This document shows positions 1 to 10,335 of a stretch of DNA of 64,000 nucleotides, in pieces (within the stretch, counting starts at the first letter, position 1; the number at the start of each line of letters is the position of its first letter). The stretch spans positions 38,904 through 102,903 of the forward strand of contig JABDHF010000001.1 in the NCBI GenBank assembly GCA_013285595.1, written 5' to 3'. The notes under the pieces were generated by a model, which worked only from the letters and a program-made list of their open reading frames with translations, did not search any database and was not told where the DNA came from. A program made the position numbers and the translations under genes. The DNA comes from Bacteroidota bacterium. GTDB lineage: Bacteria; Bacteroidota; Bacteroidia; Chitinophagales; Chitinophagaceae.

Positions 1-1
1 A

Positions 2-1174
2 TCTTTGTTTGATGCTAAGGTAATACTGGGCTCGGCGACGCCGTCTGTCGAGAGCCTCTTTAATGTGCAGCAGCGCAAGTATGCCTACATAGCCCTTAAA
101 GACCGCTACCAGGGGGTGAAGATGCCCGCGATAGAGATAGTAAATGCTAAGTCGCTGGAGACGGTGCGGATGCTGGGCGTGAAGCTGCTGACGCCGGAAC
201 TGCAGCAGGCCATACTGGAGGCCTTGCAGCAGCGCAAGCAGGTGATACTGTTCCAGAACAGGCGGGGGTATGCACCCTTTCAGCTATGTACGGTATGCGG
301 CTGGGTGCCGCAGTGCAAGAACTGCGCGGTATCGCTTACTTACCATAAAAGCACGGATAAAATGCACTGCCACTATTGTGGCCTTAAGGCAGCGGTGATG
401 CAGAGTTGCCCGCAGTGCGGCAGTACCAAACTGATAAGCAAGAGCTTTGGTACAGAACGGATAGAAGAAGAGGTGCAAACGATATTCCCCAATGCCCGTG
501 TGGCGCGGATGGATGTAGACAGTATGCGTGGCAAGCATAGCATGACCGAACTGCTGGACCTGCTGGAGAAACGCAAGGTAGATATACTGGTGGGCACCCA
601 GATGGTAGTAAAGGGTCTGGACTTTCCTTCGGTATCGCTGGTGGGTATACTTAGTGCCGACAGCCTGCTTAGCTACCCCGACTTCAGGGTGAATGAGCGC
701 GCTTTTCAGCTGATGGAACAGGTAAGTGGCAGGGCAGGCAGGGTAGATGGCGATGGCAGGGTGCTGATACAGGCTTACAATGTGCAGCACCCCGTGCTGC
801 AATGGGTAAAAGACCACGATGTCCATTCCTTTTACACCCAGGAGATAAGGTATAGGGAGCATTTTGCTTACCCACCCTTTAGCCGCCTTATTAAGATAAC
901 TTTTAAACACCCGGACGAGCCTAAAGCCATAGCCGCTGCAGCTATGCTGGCTGAAGTTTTGAAAGCTTACCCCGGAATAGCGGTGCAGGGGCCCGGCCCG
1001 GCAATAGTGCCACGGGTGCGCAACTACTACCTGCACGAGATATGGATAAAGTGCCAGCGCGATAATAAGGCGCTCGATGCTTTAAAGGCCTTCCTTAAAG
1101 CAGAGAAGCAACATATACTTGCCAAGCGCGGAAATACAAATGTGCAGGTGATCTTTGATGTAGACCCGGTGTAA
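2..1174 (+). CDS. priA: Primosomal protein N' (PriA helicase), C-terminal part; gene starts upstream of the window
   Basis: GSATPS helicase motif, zinc-binding Cys clusters (CTVCGWVPQCKNC, CHYCG, CPQCGS), VGTQMVVKGLDFP, QVSGRAGR. Confidence 0.95.
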   Translation, partial: SLFDAKVILGSATPSVESLFNVQQRKYAYIALKDRYQGVKMPAIEIVNAKSLETVRMLGVKLLTPELQQAILEALQQRKQVILFQNRRGYAPFQLCTVCGWVPQCKNCAVSLTYHKSTDKMHCHYCGLKAAVMQSCPQCGSTKLISKSFGTERIEEEVQTIFPNARVARMDVDSMRGKHSMTELLDLLEKRKVDILVGTQMVVKGLDFPSVSLVGILSADSLLSYPDFRVNERAFQLMEQVSGRAGRVDGDGRVLIQAYNVQHPVLQWVKDHDVHSFYTQEIRYREHFAYPPFSRLIKITFKHPDEPKAIAAAAMLAEVLKAYPGIAVQGPGPAIVPRVRNYYLHEIWIKCQRDNKALDALKAFLKAEKQHILAKRGNTNVQVIFDVDPV

Positions 1175-1621
1175 TGGTTAATTGTTAATGATCAATTGGC
1201 GATGTGTAATAATGAAATGCTTTTCCGTGGGCGCTAACATATTAAATTATTGATACAAATAATTGGCCCGGTTGATATTGGCTCCCTGATCCGTAGCGGT
1301 CTTTTAAAATGGGAGGCCGAGCCTGTAAAGAGTTTGACAATAGCCGGTTATCAAAAAGATGATTTAGGTTCTTAAACTAAACGATTTTGATGGTGTATTC
1401 CCCCTTGTGGCGTGGGTTATGTGCATGAGCGAAGGGGCAAGGGGGATGTCTTTTTGGTATTGTTGATGGCGTTTCATTATGAGGGTCTTTTTGGGGGAGG
1501 AATGACGTGTTTATAACTAACCGTGAAAGTTCAGAAACAGATGGCAAATTAAGGGATAAAATCTAAACAAATTAAAATAGGATGCAGTTCTCCCAAGGGA
1601 ATTGATATTCTTTACGTAGCA

Positions 1622-1777
1622 TTAGCTACGAAGCTTCTTCGCCTTATTTAGCAGCTCAATAGCTTTCTCCGCTTTTTTAATAACAAGAGGGTGATCCTGA
1701 TATTTCTTCAGGTCGTTATTGATAACAGTATTTTTAAAAATAGAGCTATTGACATTAGCTGCTGCACCCTCGCTCAT
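1622..1777 (-). CDS. Small 51-aa protein directly downstream of a DUF6934-like gene
   Basis: Translated by eye: MSEGAAANVNSSIFKNTVINNDLKKYQDHPLVIKKAEKAIELLNKAKKLRS*. Shorter than the ORF track cutoff; 18-nt gap after the upstream gene. Confidence 0.6.
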   Translation of the reverse strand: MSEGAAANVNSSIFKNTVINNDLKKYQDHPLVIKKAEKAIELLNKAKKLRS

Positions 1778-1795
1778 AAATACAAAATTAAATAG

Positions 1796-2245
1796 TTATT
1801 TCCTCTTTACCAAAACCGCTATATATTCCTTCGCTGGGTTAAAAACTTCTTCTGCACCTTCATCCGTAAGTCCATAAATGTGAAATTCCTTTTCCAGCAC
1901 AAACAAATGTCTTGAAATTGCTTTGTGATAAAGAGAAATTCGTTTGCCTTCCTCATCACTGCCTTGAAAAAAGATTTGCCTGTCCGGAAATTTTGCGGTG
2001 TAATCAATTACAACATCTACAATGGTAGCCAGGATTTTTCGCAGATCGTTGTTATTAGAAAAATGCGTATCGCTCAGTGATCCGTCTGCCATCACATCTA
2101 GCAGCGATAGATTGTATACTGTATCTATAAATAGCTTTTTGAAAACCAACAGTTTCAAAATAGCTCCGTTTGGCCCTCTGCTAACAAATTTATATTCAGA
2201 ATAATCGTCGGCTCTTTCTAAGATCTCGTATGAGGGCAAATGCAT
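1796..2245 (-). CDS. DUF6934-like protein
   Basis: YEILERADDYSEYKFVSRGPNGAILKLLVF...IFFQGSDEEGKRISLYHKAI...IYGL...EYIAVLVKRK resembles DUF6934; internal Met (MHLPSYE) preferred as start. Confidence 0.65.
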   Translation of the reverse strand: MHLPSYEILERADDYSEYKFVSRGPNGAILKLLVFKKLFIDTVYNLSLLDVMADGSLSDTHFSNNNDLRKILATIVDVVIDYTAKFPDRQIFFQGSDEEGKRISLYHKAISRHLFVLEKEFHIYGLTDEGAEEVFNPAKEYIAVLVKRK

Positions 2246-2645
2246 TAAGCAAAAATTTAAACACAAAATAATTAAAAACTATTATCTCGTATGATTTGCT
2301 CAACACAACTTCCCTCGGATTCAAACCCCGTACCTTCCCATCCAAATACCAGCCATGAACAATAACCAGCATATAGCACCACACATCATACGCGCTTCTA
2401 CTCAACCACTCCGTAACACTTTCAGAGCAGAAAAAAATACCGTTCTCCTCCCCAGTTTTACATACATAACCAGTTGTCCGCAAACACATAATAACCAAAA
2501 TGCGCCATTGCCAACTACACATTTCCATAGCGCTATCGAGCCTTGCAAATACTCCCTATTCCTCCCCATCTTTTGTAATGGTAACAAAAGGCCCAGCACG
2601 TTTATTAACGAAAGGTTTTCCCTAGCGCACAACACAAATAAAAAT

Positions 2646-2708
2646 ACACCCGCCCGCTCCCCCAAAATCACATGTAGATCCGCGCCGGCAGCGGCTTTCA
2701 TTTTTCAG
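2646..2708. repeat. Dispersed repeat copy A (cccgctcccccaaaatc...gcggctttcattttt)
   Basis: Similar to 25481-25562 and 25671-25752 by eye. Confidence 0.5.
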
Positions 2709-2828
2709 GGTAGCGCAGGCTTACTGCCCCAACAGGGTAGCACCTCCCCAGCCTTTCAGAGTGCCCTCAACTATAGAAAATATTTAAGACCTTTGCCGCA
2801 GCCTGCATAACCGGGCGTCACCAACTAT

Positions 2829-3383
2829 ATGAAACAAAAGATAGCGCTCTTCTTTATATTTTGCCTTACGCTGTGTACCTCTGCTATTGCCCAGAAGCAG
2901 AAAATGGAACAGGATGAGAAAGACGAGAAAAGGGATGCCAGGACTACGCGGATAAAGGACAAGACGGACTATGCGCTTTTTCACCGGCAAATGCTGTCGC
3001 TGAAAGAGTATACCGATGAGCGCATGAAGATACCTAAGCTGAAAAATGCAAATAAAATGCCTGTAAAGGTGAGTGCCGTGGTAGACACGACCATAGACAT
3101 GGACGACGAGGCGGGCAATAAAACCCTTATAGGCTACATAAAGCAGGACATAGGCGACAACTCCACCAATGTATACGAGGTAACGTTTGACCGGGCTCAG
3201 AAAAAGATAGTGGGCGTAAAGTTTACCGGGGAAAGCAATGAACCGGAAAAGGAAGAAAAGGCGGCGCCAAAGAAAGCCGGGCCGGTAAAGGCCGTGCACA
3301 AAAAGAACAAGGATGATGACGATGACGACGAGCCGGAAGACGACAAGCCATCTAAGAAGGACAAGGACGAGGATAAAGAATAG
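2829..3383 (+). CDS. Secreted hypothetical protein with highly charged Lys/Asp/Glu tail
   Basis: Signal peptide MKQKIALFFIFCLTLCTSAIAQ; C-term KKNKDDDDDDEPEDDKPSKKDKDEDKE. Confidence 0.75.
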   Translation: MKQKIALFFIFCLTLCTSAIAQKQKMEQDEKDEKRDARTTRIKDKTDYALFHRQMLSLKEYTDERMKIPKLKNANKMPVKVSAVVDTTIDMDDEAGNKTLIGYIKQDIGDNSTNVYEVTFDRAQKKIVGVKFTGESNEPEKEEKAAPKKAGPVKAVHKKNKDDDDDDEPEDDKPSKKDKDEDKE

Positions 3384-3401
3384 CCCCCGGCGCCTGGCCG
3401 G

Positions 3402-3758
3402 CTAAAACTTCATGTCTTTATAATGCAGGTACAGGAAAAGGATGATAGCCATGGCCGTATAAGCAATGATGGAGGGGTAAAAAGGTTCCTTTTTGCGCTC
3501 TTTGTAGAGGTTCTTTAAGGGCGTCATCAGCCAGGTGTCTATCACGATCATCGCAGCCGTGGTAATGATGATGTAGGGGAAGTTATAGAGCTTTAAAAAC
3601 CCGCGTGTAGGCAGCCATGCCGATAGCAAAAATGCCAGCCCATACAGCGCTATAAGATTGAGCACCGAAATATAGGTGATAGAGAAAACTAAGGAGAAGG
3701 TTTTGGCGCGGGTTGCATGGTAGATAACTCTGTAAACGTCTGCAATTAATCGCTTCAT
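3402..3758 (-). CDS. Hypothetical integral membrane protein
   Basis: 118-aa ORF with about three hydrophobic segments. Confidence 0.65.
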   Translation of the reverse strand: MKRLIADVYRVIYHATRAKTFSLVFSITYISVLNLIALYGLAFLLSAWLPTRGFLKLYNFPYIIITTAAMIVIDTWLMTPLKNLYKERKKEPFYPSIIAYTAMAIILFLYLHYKDMKF

Positions 3759-3873
3759 ATTCCGGTACCTTGATTAGCCTGGTTTAAAGATCTTCCACGG
3801 CGGAAGTCATCTATACCGCAAAGTAATAGATTTTATGCGAAATATGGGCTTCGCGGTGCATGATCTATGGTTA

Positions 3874-4917
3874 TCAGTTGCTGGCAACCGGTTTTTTGCC
3901 TGCGGCAGCTACGGCTTTTTCCCAGCGCCATGCGGTGTCCATCATTTCATCGAGGCCATATTTTGTTTGCCAGCCCAGCAGGGTGCGGGCTTTATTGTTG
4001 TTGGCATATACCTCTACCACATCGCCCGGGCGGCGTGGGCCTAGCTTATAGTTGAGCTTTTCGCCCGATACTTTTTCGAAGGCTTTGATCAGCTCCAGCA
4101 CGGTAACGCCGTTACCGGTGCCCAGGTTAAACACCTCGCAGTTCGATTTGTTGCGATCGTCTATAATATACTGCAGCGCGCGGGTGTGGGCATTGGCTAT
4201 ATCGCTTACGTGCACATAGTCGCGCACGCAAGAGCCATCGCGGGTATCATAGTCGGTACCAAAGACGGTCATGTCGTTGCGCTTGCCTATAGCGGTTTGC
4301 GTGATCACAGGTACTACGCTCTCCGCCATATCGCGGAATTCACCTATCTCTGCCGATGGGTGTGCACCTACCGGGTTAAAGTAACGCAGCAGTATGGTAT
4401 TGAAATGCTTATTGATATTGGTAAAGTCTTCGCACATAGCCTCGCCTACCTGCTTGGTACGTGCATATGGCGACTCGGGTATTGCGAAAGGGACTTCTTC
4501 TACCACCGGCAGCTGCGTAGTATTGCCATACACGGAGCACGATGAGGAGAAGACAAAGTTATTGACATCGAACTCCTCAGCGCACTGCAGTATGTTGATG
4601 AGCGAATTGAAGTTATTGCGGAAGTAGCCAAGAGGTTCTTTCACAGACTCCGGCACCGACTTGTATGCTGCAAAATGTATAACACCTACTATATCGGAAT
4701 TCTCAAGAAATATGGCTTCGGTATCGTCGAGGTTGCAGAGGTCTACCTTGTAGTTCTTCACACGTTTGCCGGTTATTTTCTCTATGCCATCGAGCATTTT
4801 CAGGGAGCCTTTCGAAAGGTCGTCGACAGAGATAACTTCAAATCCGTTCTGTATCAAATCCACAATGGTATGGCCACCTATATAGCCGCATCCGCCCGTA
4901 ACAAGGATCTTGTTCAT
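3874..4917 (-). CDS. galE: UDP-glucose 4-epimerase
   Basis: MNKILVTGGCGYIGGHT Rossmann motif, SSSCSVYG, YARTK catalytic motif, RYFNPVGAHPSAEIGE. Confidence 0.95.
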   Translation of the reverse strand: MNKILVTGGCGYIGGHTIVDLIQNGFEVISVDDLSKGSLKMLDGIEKITGKRVKNYKVDLCNLDDTEAIFLENSDIVGVIHFAAYKSVPESVKEPLGYFRNNFNSLINILQCAEEFDVNNFVFSSSCSVYGNTTQLPVVEEVPFAIPESPYARTKQVGEAMCEDFTNINKHFNTILLRYFNPVGAHPSAEIGEFRDMAESVVPVITQTAIGKRNDMTVFGTDYDTRDGSCVRDYVHVSDIANAHTRALQYIIDDRNKSNCEVFNLGTGNGVTVLELIKAFEKVSGEKLNYKLGPRRPGDVVEVYANNNKARTLLGWQTKYGLDEMMDTAWRWEKAVAAAGKKPVASN

Positions 4918-4998
4918 GTACAATAAGTTTGTATGCAAATATATGGGAACGGAATATTCAGATAAATTTTTTTTATTCCGATTTTATGGGTATAAATT

Positions 4999-5174
4999 GA
5001 TTAGCTGATGTGATGATTAGCTTATTAGCTGATGGCCTGCGTTTATGATTAGCTGATGATCCATGTTTGGCTTGTTTTACTGATTAGCTAATAGCTTAAA
5101 GATCTCTGAATAAGTTACCCAAATGCACTCAATACGAGCATCAACTAATGAGCTAATCATCACATCAGCTAATC
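4999..5174. repeat. Long inverted repeat, arms 4999-5034 and 5139-5174, built of GATTAGCTGATG units
   Basis: GATTAGCTGATGTGATGATTAGCTTATTAGCTGATG versus reverse complement GATTAGCTGATGTGATGATTAGCTCATTAGTTGATG: first 24 nt identical. Confidence 0.85.
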
Positions 5175-6971
5175 TTATTTCACCTGTTGCATATCTACGA
5201 GACGCTTGTAGATGCCACCTTTCTCCAGCAGCGATGCGTGAGTGCCACGCTCCATTATCTTGCCTTGCTCCATTACTACTATCTCATCAGCATTCTGCAC
5301 GGTAGAAAGGCGATGGGCAATAACGACACAGGTGCGGTTTTGCATGAGCTTGTTTATGGCGTCTTGCACTATACGCTCGCTCTCTGTATCGAGCGACGAG
5401 GTAGCCTCATCTAGTATAAGGATCGGTGGGTTTTTTAATACTGCTCTTGCTATAGTTATGCGCTGGCGTTCGCCGCCGCTGAGCCTTGCCCCCCTATCGC
5501 CCGCTACTGTTTGGTAGCCACCGTCTTTCTGCTTAATGAAGTTATCAGCATTGGCAATACGCGCGGCATCTTCCACACGCTCTTGTGTAGCGCCACCTGT
5601 GCCCAGGGTGATGTTGTTGTAGATGCTGTCGTTAAATAATATAGGGTCCTGGCTTACCACGCCCATCAGGCGGCGAAGGTCATCCAGCTTACAGTCTTTG
5701 ATGTTCACGCCATCTATCAGTATCTCTCCACTGGTAACATCGTGAAACCTGGGTATGAGGTCTACCAGTGTAGACTTACCTGCGCCCGATGCACCTACAA
5801 GGGCTATCATCTTACCCTTCTTTATTTCCAGGTCTATGCCCTGTAGTATCTTTTTGTCGCCATAAGCAAAGCCTACATTTTTAAAGGTAATGCTATCTGA
5901 GAACGAGTATACAGGCATAGCATCGGGCAATTCCTTTATTGTGTTTTCCACACCAAGCAGGTGTTCTATTCTATCAAGAGCTGCGGTGCCTTTTTGCACG
6001 TTGTAAAATGCAGAGGATAAGTTTTTAAATGGGTTGATGATCTGGCTGAACAGCGCAATGTAGGTAACAAACCATTCGCCACTAAAACCGCTGCCTGAGA
6101 ATACCATTTTACCACCTACCCATAGTATTATGGCTACCACTATCACACCCATGGTTTCAGATAGCGGGGAGGCCAGTTCTTTGCGCGCCGCAATACGGTT
6201 GCGGGTGCGGAAGAGCAGGTTGTTGATGCGCATGAAGCGCAGGTGCTGGTGTGTTTCGGCATTGAAAGCTTTTACTACGCGCATGCCTACCAGGGTCTCG
6301 TCTATTACCCCCAGCATATTGCCGAGTTGTTCCTGGGCTATGTTTGAGGATTTTCTTAACGACTTACTGATGCGCCCAATGATAAGGCCGGCAATGGGCA
6401 ACACAAATAAAAGGATAAGGGTGAGCTGGTAATTCATAAACACCATGGTGCCTATGTAAAAGATGATGGTGAGCGGCTCGCGTATAAATACTTCAAGCAC
6501 GCCCATAATAGATAGCTCCACCTCATTGATATCATTGGTCATGCGCGATATGAGGTCGCCTTTTCTTTCCTCGGTAAAGAAGCCTATGGGCAGTGATAGT
6601 GTTTTGGTAAAAATGTCATCGCGCAATCTGCGAAGTATGGCATTGCGCAAGGGATTGAGTATGTAAAGCGATATGTATAGAAACAGGTTTTTGAGAATAG
6701 TGAATATTACTACTGCTATGCACACATCGGCAAGGGCAGCCATTGGGCCCTGTGCCTGCACAATATCATGAATAAAGCCTGAGAATTTGCCGAGGAGGCT
6801 ATCTCTATTTACAACTGTGTCTGTGGGTTTAAACAGCACCTGCAATACCGGCGCCAGCATGGTCAATGAAAAAAGGCCAAATAAAATGCCGAGCAGGTTG
6901 GCAGTAAAATAAAGGGCTATCTGGCCTTTATAGTCTGCGAGGTATTTTAACAGCCTTGATATTTTCTTCAT
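5175..6971 (-). CDS. ABC transporter, fused permease/ATPase (MsbA-like exporter)
   Basis: N-terminal TM region; GASGAGKST Walker A; LSGGERQR signature; ILDEATSSLD Walker B. Confidence 0.93.
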   Translation of the reverse strand: MKKISRLLKYLADYKGQIALYFTANLLGILFGLFSLTMLAPVLQVLFKPTDTVVNRDSLLGKFSGFIHDIVQAQGPMAALADVCIAVVIFTILKNLFLYISLYILNPLRNAILRRLRDDIFTKTLSLPIGFFTEERKGDLISRMTNDINEVELSIMGVLEVFIREPLTIIFYIGTMVFMNYQLTLILLFVLPIAGLIIGRISKSLRKSSNIAQEQLGNMLGVIDETLVGMRVVKAFNAETHQHLRFMRINNLLFRTRNRIAARKELASPLSETMGVIVVAIILWVGGKMVFSGSGFSGEWFVTYIALFSQIINPFKNLSSAFYNVQKGTAALDRIEHLLGVENTIKELPDAMPVYSFSDSITFKNVGFAYGDKKILQGIDLEIKKGKMIALVGASGAGKSTLVDLIPRFHDVTSGEILIDGVNIKDCKLDDLRRLMGVVSQDPILFNDSIYNNITLGTGGATQERVEDAARIANADNFIKQKDGGYQTVAGDRGARLSGGERQRITIARAVLKNPPILILDEATSSLDTESERIVQDAINKLMQNRTCVVIAHRLSTVQNADEIVVMEQGKIMERGTHASLLEKGGIYKRLVDMQQVK

Positions 6972-7093
6972 TGGTTAGCTATTGCTTTCGAAGATGCTGA
7001 AAGCTTTTAATCAGGCGGCAAAGATATAGAACAAATCTGTACTGCTGTGATGTAGAGTATATGGTGTGTGCTTTTTAACGTTCGGCAAAAAAG

Positions 7094-7130
7094 CAGATGT
7101 CCCACACCGAAAAAAGGTGTGGGACATCTG
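7094..7130. repeat. Perfect hairpin CAGATGTCCCACACC-gaaaaaa-GGTGTGGGACATCTG
   Basis: 15-bp perfect arms; related hairpin at 7638-7670. Confidence 0.85.
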
Positions 7131-7162
7131 GTAAGGTGTTTATGTTAATAAAGAGTTAGGTG

Positions 7163-7582
7163 CTATTTCATCTTCATCTGTGCAAAATAAGGATGATCGG
7201 GGTTTACAATCAACTCTTGCCGTTGGGGATGTATCAGTACGTCCATGTCTTCAAGCGGTATGGCGCCGAGAAGAGGCTCATTATCTCCGGGAAGCACCAT
7301 AGCACGGCAGGTTGTTGCCCTGTTTTTAAATCGTAACTCTACCGGGGCCACTACATCATACTCTGCTATGGTTCCGTTGGCGAGTTGTGCTTTCCTTCTT
7401 TCTACTACAGGCAATTGCAATTGTTCCTGTATATTTTCATTAATAGCCAGCATATAAGCGCCTGTGTCTACAAGCATGCTTACCGTCATTCGTTTTACTT
7501 CTTCTTCACCTATAATATGCTTACGGGATAGAACAAGATCTTCCCCATTTATTAATTCAACGTCGGCATATATCAGTCCCAT
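7163..7582 (-). CDS. Retropepsin-like (clan AA) aspartic protease
   Basis: LVDTGAYMLAI catalytic DTG motif; LLGAIPLEDMDVLI distal motif. Confidence 0.8.
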   Translation of the reverse strand: MGLIYADVELINGEDLVLSRKHIIGEEEVKRMTVSMLVDTGAYMLAINENIQEQLQLPVVERRKAQLANGTIAEYDVVAPVELRFKNRATTCRAMVLPGDNEPLLGAIPLEDMDVLIHPQRQELIVNPDHPYFAQMKMK

Positions 7583-7637
7583 AGCTATTTATATATTGAA
7601 CAAAGGTAAGAAATAGAGCCACCAATTACTTTAGATA

Positions 7638-7670
7638 GATGTGCCACACCCGAAAAAGGTGTGGTACATC
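7638..7670. repeat. Hairpin GATGTGCCACACC-cgaaaaa-GGTGTGGTACATC
   Basis: 13-bp arms with one mismatch; same family as 7094-7130. Confidence 0.8.
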
Positions 7671-7681
7671 GCCAAATCTTA

Positions 7682-9175
7682 TTATTCTATTGTATAAGAC
7701 ACCGTACCATCCTTCTCATCTTTCAGTTGTATGCCTGCTTCCAGTAGTTTGTTCCTGATCTGGTCTGATGTGGCAAAGTCTTTCCTTTTCTTGGCGTCTG
7801 TCCTTATCTCTATTAATAATGACAGTACATTGTCCAGCTTGCCGCTTTGCTGCGCCAGCATGGGTTGCATACCCAGTATATCTACAAGGTATGTTTTAAA
7901 TGCAGTTTTCAGGCTGGCAAAAGTATCTGCGGCAATTGCGCCGTGCTTTACCTGCCCGCCTTTTATGCCATTGATCACCGGTGCCAGTTCGAAAAGATTG
8001 GCAATGACCTTGGCAGTGTTAAAGTCATCGTTCATGAAATCTGCACATTCATTGATCCAGGTGGTTACCTGTTTGTCCAGCTCAGCATCTTCTGCTATCG
8101 TATTGCCGGGATGCTCCAGCTTTTGCAGTATCTCGTATGCTTCCCACAACCTGCGAAATGCACGCTCAGAGGCTTGCAGTGCCTCATTGCCAAAATCGAG
8201 TGTGCTGCGGTAATGCGTTTGCAAAATATAGAAGCGCACTACCATAGGATGATAGGCCTGCTCCAGCAACGGATGATTGCCACTAAACAGCTCAGACAGC
8301 TTGATCACATTGTTATAGCTCTTGCCCATCTTCTTACCGTTGATGGTGATCATGTTGTTGTGCATCCAGTAGCGCACCGGGGCGTGGCCGTGAACTATAG
8401 TAGATTGTGCTATCTCGCTTTCGTGGTGCGGGAACATCAGGTCCATGCCGCCGCCGTGTATGTCGAACGTTTCGCCAAGGTACTTACTGCTCATCGCCGA
8501 GCATTCTATATGCCAACCGGGGAAACCTTCGCCCCATGGGCTTATCCACCGCTGTATATGTTCCGGCGGGGCATTTTTCCATAGCGCAAAGTCTACTTTA
8601 TTGCGTTTTTCGTCCTGCCCGTCAAGTTCACGGGTAGTTTCCAGCTGGTCTTCAAGCACCCTGCCAGAGAGCTTTCCGTAAGGGTAGCTTTCGGCGTATT
8701 TCTTTACATCAAAGTATACAGAGCCATTTACCTCGTAGGCATAACCTTTTTCTATGATGGTCTGTATCATGCTTATCTGCTCCACTATATGGCCGGTAGC
8801 TGTAGGCTCTATAGATGGGTCGTCGCAGTTGAACAGGCGCATACCCTGGTGGTAGAGCGTGGTGTATTTATGCACCATCTCCATAGGCTCCAGCTTTTCC
8901 AGCTTTGCCTTTTCGCCTACCTTGTCTACCGCGTCCCGGCCTTCTTCTTCAAAGTGCCCTGCATCGGTAATATTGCGCACATAGCGCACTTTATAGCCCA
9001 GGTGTTTCAGGTAGCGTTGCACCACATCGAATGTAATGTACGGACGCGCATGGCCCAGGTGAGACTCACCCGATACGGTAGGGCCGCACACATACAGGCC
9101 GGCGTAGCCGGGGGTTATGGATTCAAACTTTTCTTTCTGGCGGGTATATGAATTATGAAAATGAAGTTCGGACAT
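7682..9175 (-). CDS. cysS: Cysteine--tRNA ligase
   Basis: [49 protein letters not shown]. Confidence 0.97.
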   Translation of the reverse strand: MSELHFHNSYTRQKEKFESITPGYAGLYVCGPTVSGESHLGHARPYITFDVVQRYLKHLGYKVRYVRNITDAGHFEEEGRDAVDKVGEKAKLEKLEPMEMVHKYTTLYHQGMRLFNCDDPSIEPTATGHIVEQISMIQTIIEKGYAYEVNGSVYFDVKKYAESYPYGKLSGRVLEDQLETTRELDGQDEKRNKVDFALWKNAPPEHIQRWISPWGEGFPGWHIECSAMSSKYLGETFDIHGGGMDLMFPHHESEIAQSTIVHGHAPVRYWMHNNMITINGKKMGKSYNNVIKLSELFSGNHPLLEQAYHPMVVRFYILQTHYRSTLDFGNEALQASERAFRRLWEAYEILQKLEHPGNTIAEDAELDKQVTTWINECADFMNDDFNTAKVIANLFELAPVINGIKGGQVKHGAIAADTFASLKTAFKTYLVDILGMQPMLAQQSGKLDNVLSLLIEIRTDAKKRKDFATSDQIRNKLLEAGIQLKDEKDGTVSYTIE

Positions 9176-9405
9176 AGCTATTTAAAATTGTGCTTTGGCT
9201 GTTTTGTATAAAAACTGCTCAAAAACGGATGTAAAAATAATTAAAGAAACGGAAGTGAATTAAGAAGCAGTAAACAATGGTGAGCTGCTAACAACAGGAA
9301 CAACAACACAGCCCGGAGAGGTATGGGGTATGCCGGAGGTTATTTATTTCTATGTTCGCTGTATATGACATGGTTGTCGTTTGAATACAAACTTAATGAA
9401 TATTT

Positions 9406-10305
9406 TTAATTATCCTTTGCTGCCCGCATTAATACGTCTTTTTCTTCTGCAGAAAGGGAGTTATAGCCTTTTTGATTGATCTTATCCAGTATGTCATCTA
9501 TACGCCTTTGAGAAACACCATTCTTAGGTTCATAGCTATTATTACCCCCGTTCCTTTTATTATTCCTGTTTTGTATAGCCTTTTCATTAGGTGTCACCAG
9601 GCCTTCTACTTTGGCTGTGAAGCTATACATCCATTCGCCGGGCCTGTAGCCTGCCTGCAGCAGTTTCACATACCCCAGGCCCATAAGCGAGCCGCCTGCA
9701 AGCATAGCGATAACCGGCCAGTAAAAACCAGAACCAAGAACCATAAGCACCGTAAATACCCCCGCCACCACACTTATAGGTATGCTAAAGGTTTCGGTAA
9801 GGTAAAACCGGTATTTAGGGGTAAGCACAAAAGCGGCTGTAGCCATACCCATCAACCCCGCCCGTGAGCCGAGGATGCCTACAGTATGCGGAACAGAAAC
9901 CGGGAAGAACTGGCATAGCAGGTAAAAAGCCCCACCCACCACCAGACAATATGCATATAGGGGTATTACCTGCCTGTGCCCTACCAGCATCTGTACCACA
10001 GAGCCAAAACAGTATAACCATAGCATATTGCTCAGCAACTCAAAGAAGCCACTGAAGTGAAACCAGCCATAAGTAAGAATAGTCCACCAGTGAGTCTTAA
10101 ATTCAGAAAGGGCAGGCAGCGCTACACCACCTATGAAGTATTGATTAAAAGGTGTTTCGTCGCCTACGTAAATGATCTTGATCGTTGCCCAGCTCAGCCC
10201 AAGTATCGCGAAACAGACTCCTGATGCAAGTATCAGCTGTAGCACTGCATTATTGGTAAAGCCTGGAATGTAGGATAGCGCTGATCTTTTTTGCCTTGTA
10301 CTCAT
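9406..10305 (-). CDS. Rhomboid-like membrane protein, probably catalytically inactive
   Basis: TM topology and position beside an intact rhomboid; GxSG replaced by GSRAGLMG and catalytic His not evident. Confidence 0.75.
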   Translation of the reverse strand: MSTRQKRSALSYIPGFTNNAVLQLILASGVCFAILGLSWATIKIIYVGDETPFNQYFIGGVALPALSEFKTHWWTILTYGWFHFSGFFELLSNMLWLYCFGSVVQMLVGHRQVIPLYAYCLVVGGAFYLLCQFFPVSVPHTVGILGSRAGLMGMATAAFVLTPKYRFYLTETFSIPISVVAGVFTVLMVLGSGFYWPVIAMLAGGSLMGLGYVKLLQAGYRPGEWMYSFTAKVEGLVTPNEKAIQNRNNKRNGGNNSYEPKNGVSQRRIDDILDKINQKGYNSLSAEEKDVLMRAAKDN

Positions 10306-10335
10306 TAAAAGGGAAATGTAATTAGCTTAAAGTTA

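Noticed and set aside
284-1036. 250-aa minus-strand ORF antisense to priA
   Set aside because: Opposite a clear priA coding frame; no domain.
1249-1375. Short frame ...IIGPVDIGSLIRSGLLKWEAEPVKSLTIAGYQKDDLGS*
   Set aside because: Protein-like but no ATG, about 42 aa and no recognised family; a remnant gene is possible but unsupported.
2355-2810. 151-aa plus-strand ORF and overlapping minus-strand ORFs 2196-2701
   Set aside because: Composition is not protein-like and the region overlaps a dispersed repeat; treated as noncoding or decayed.
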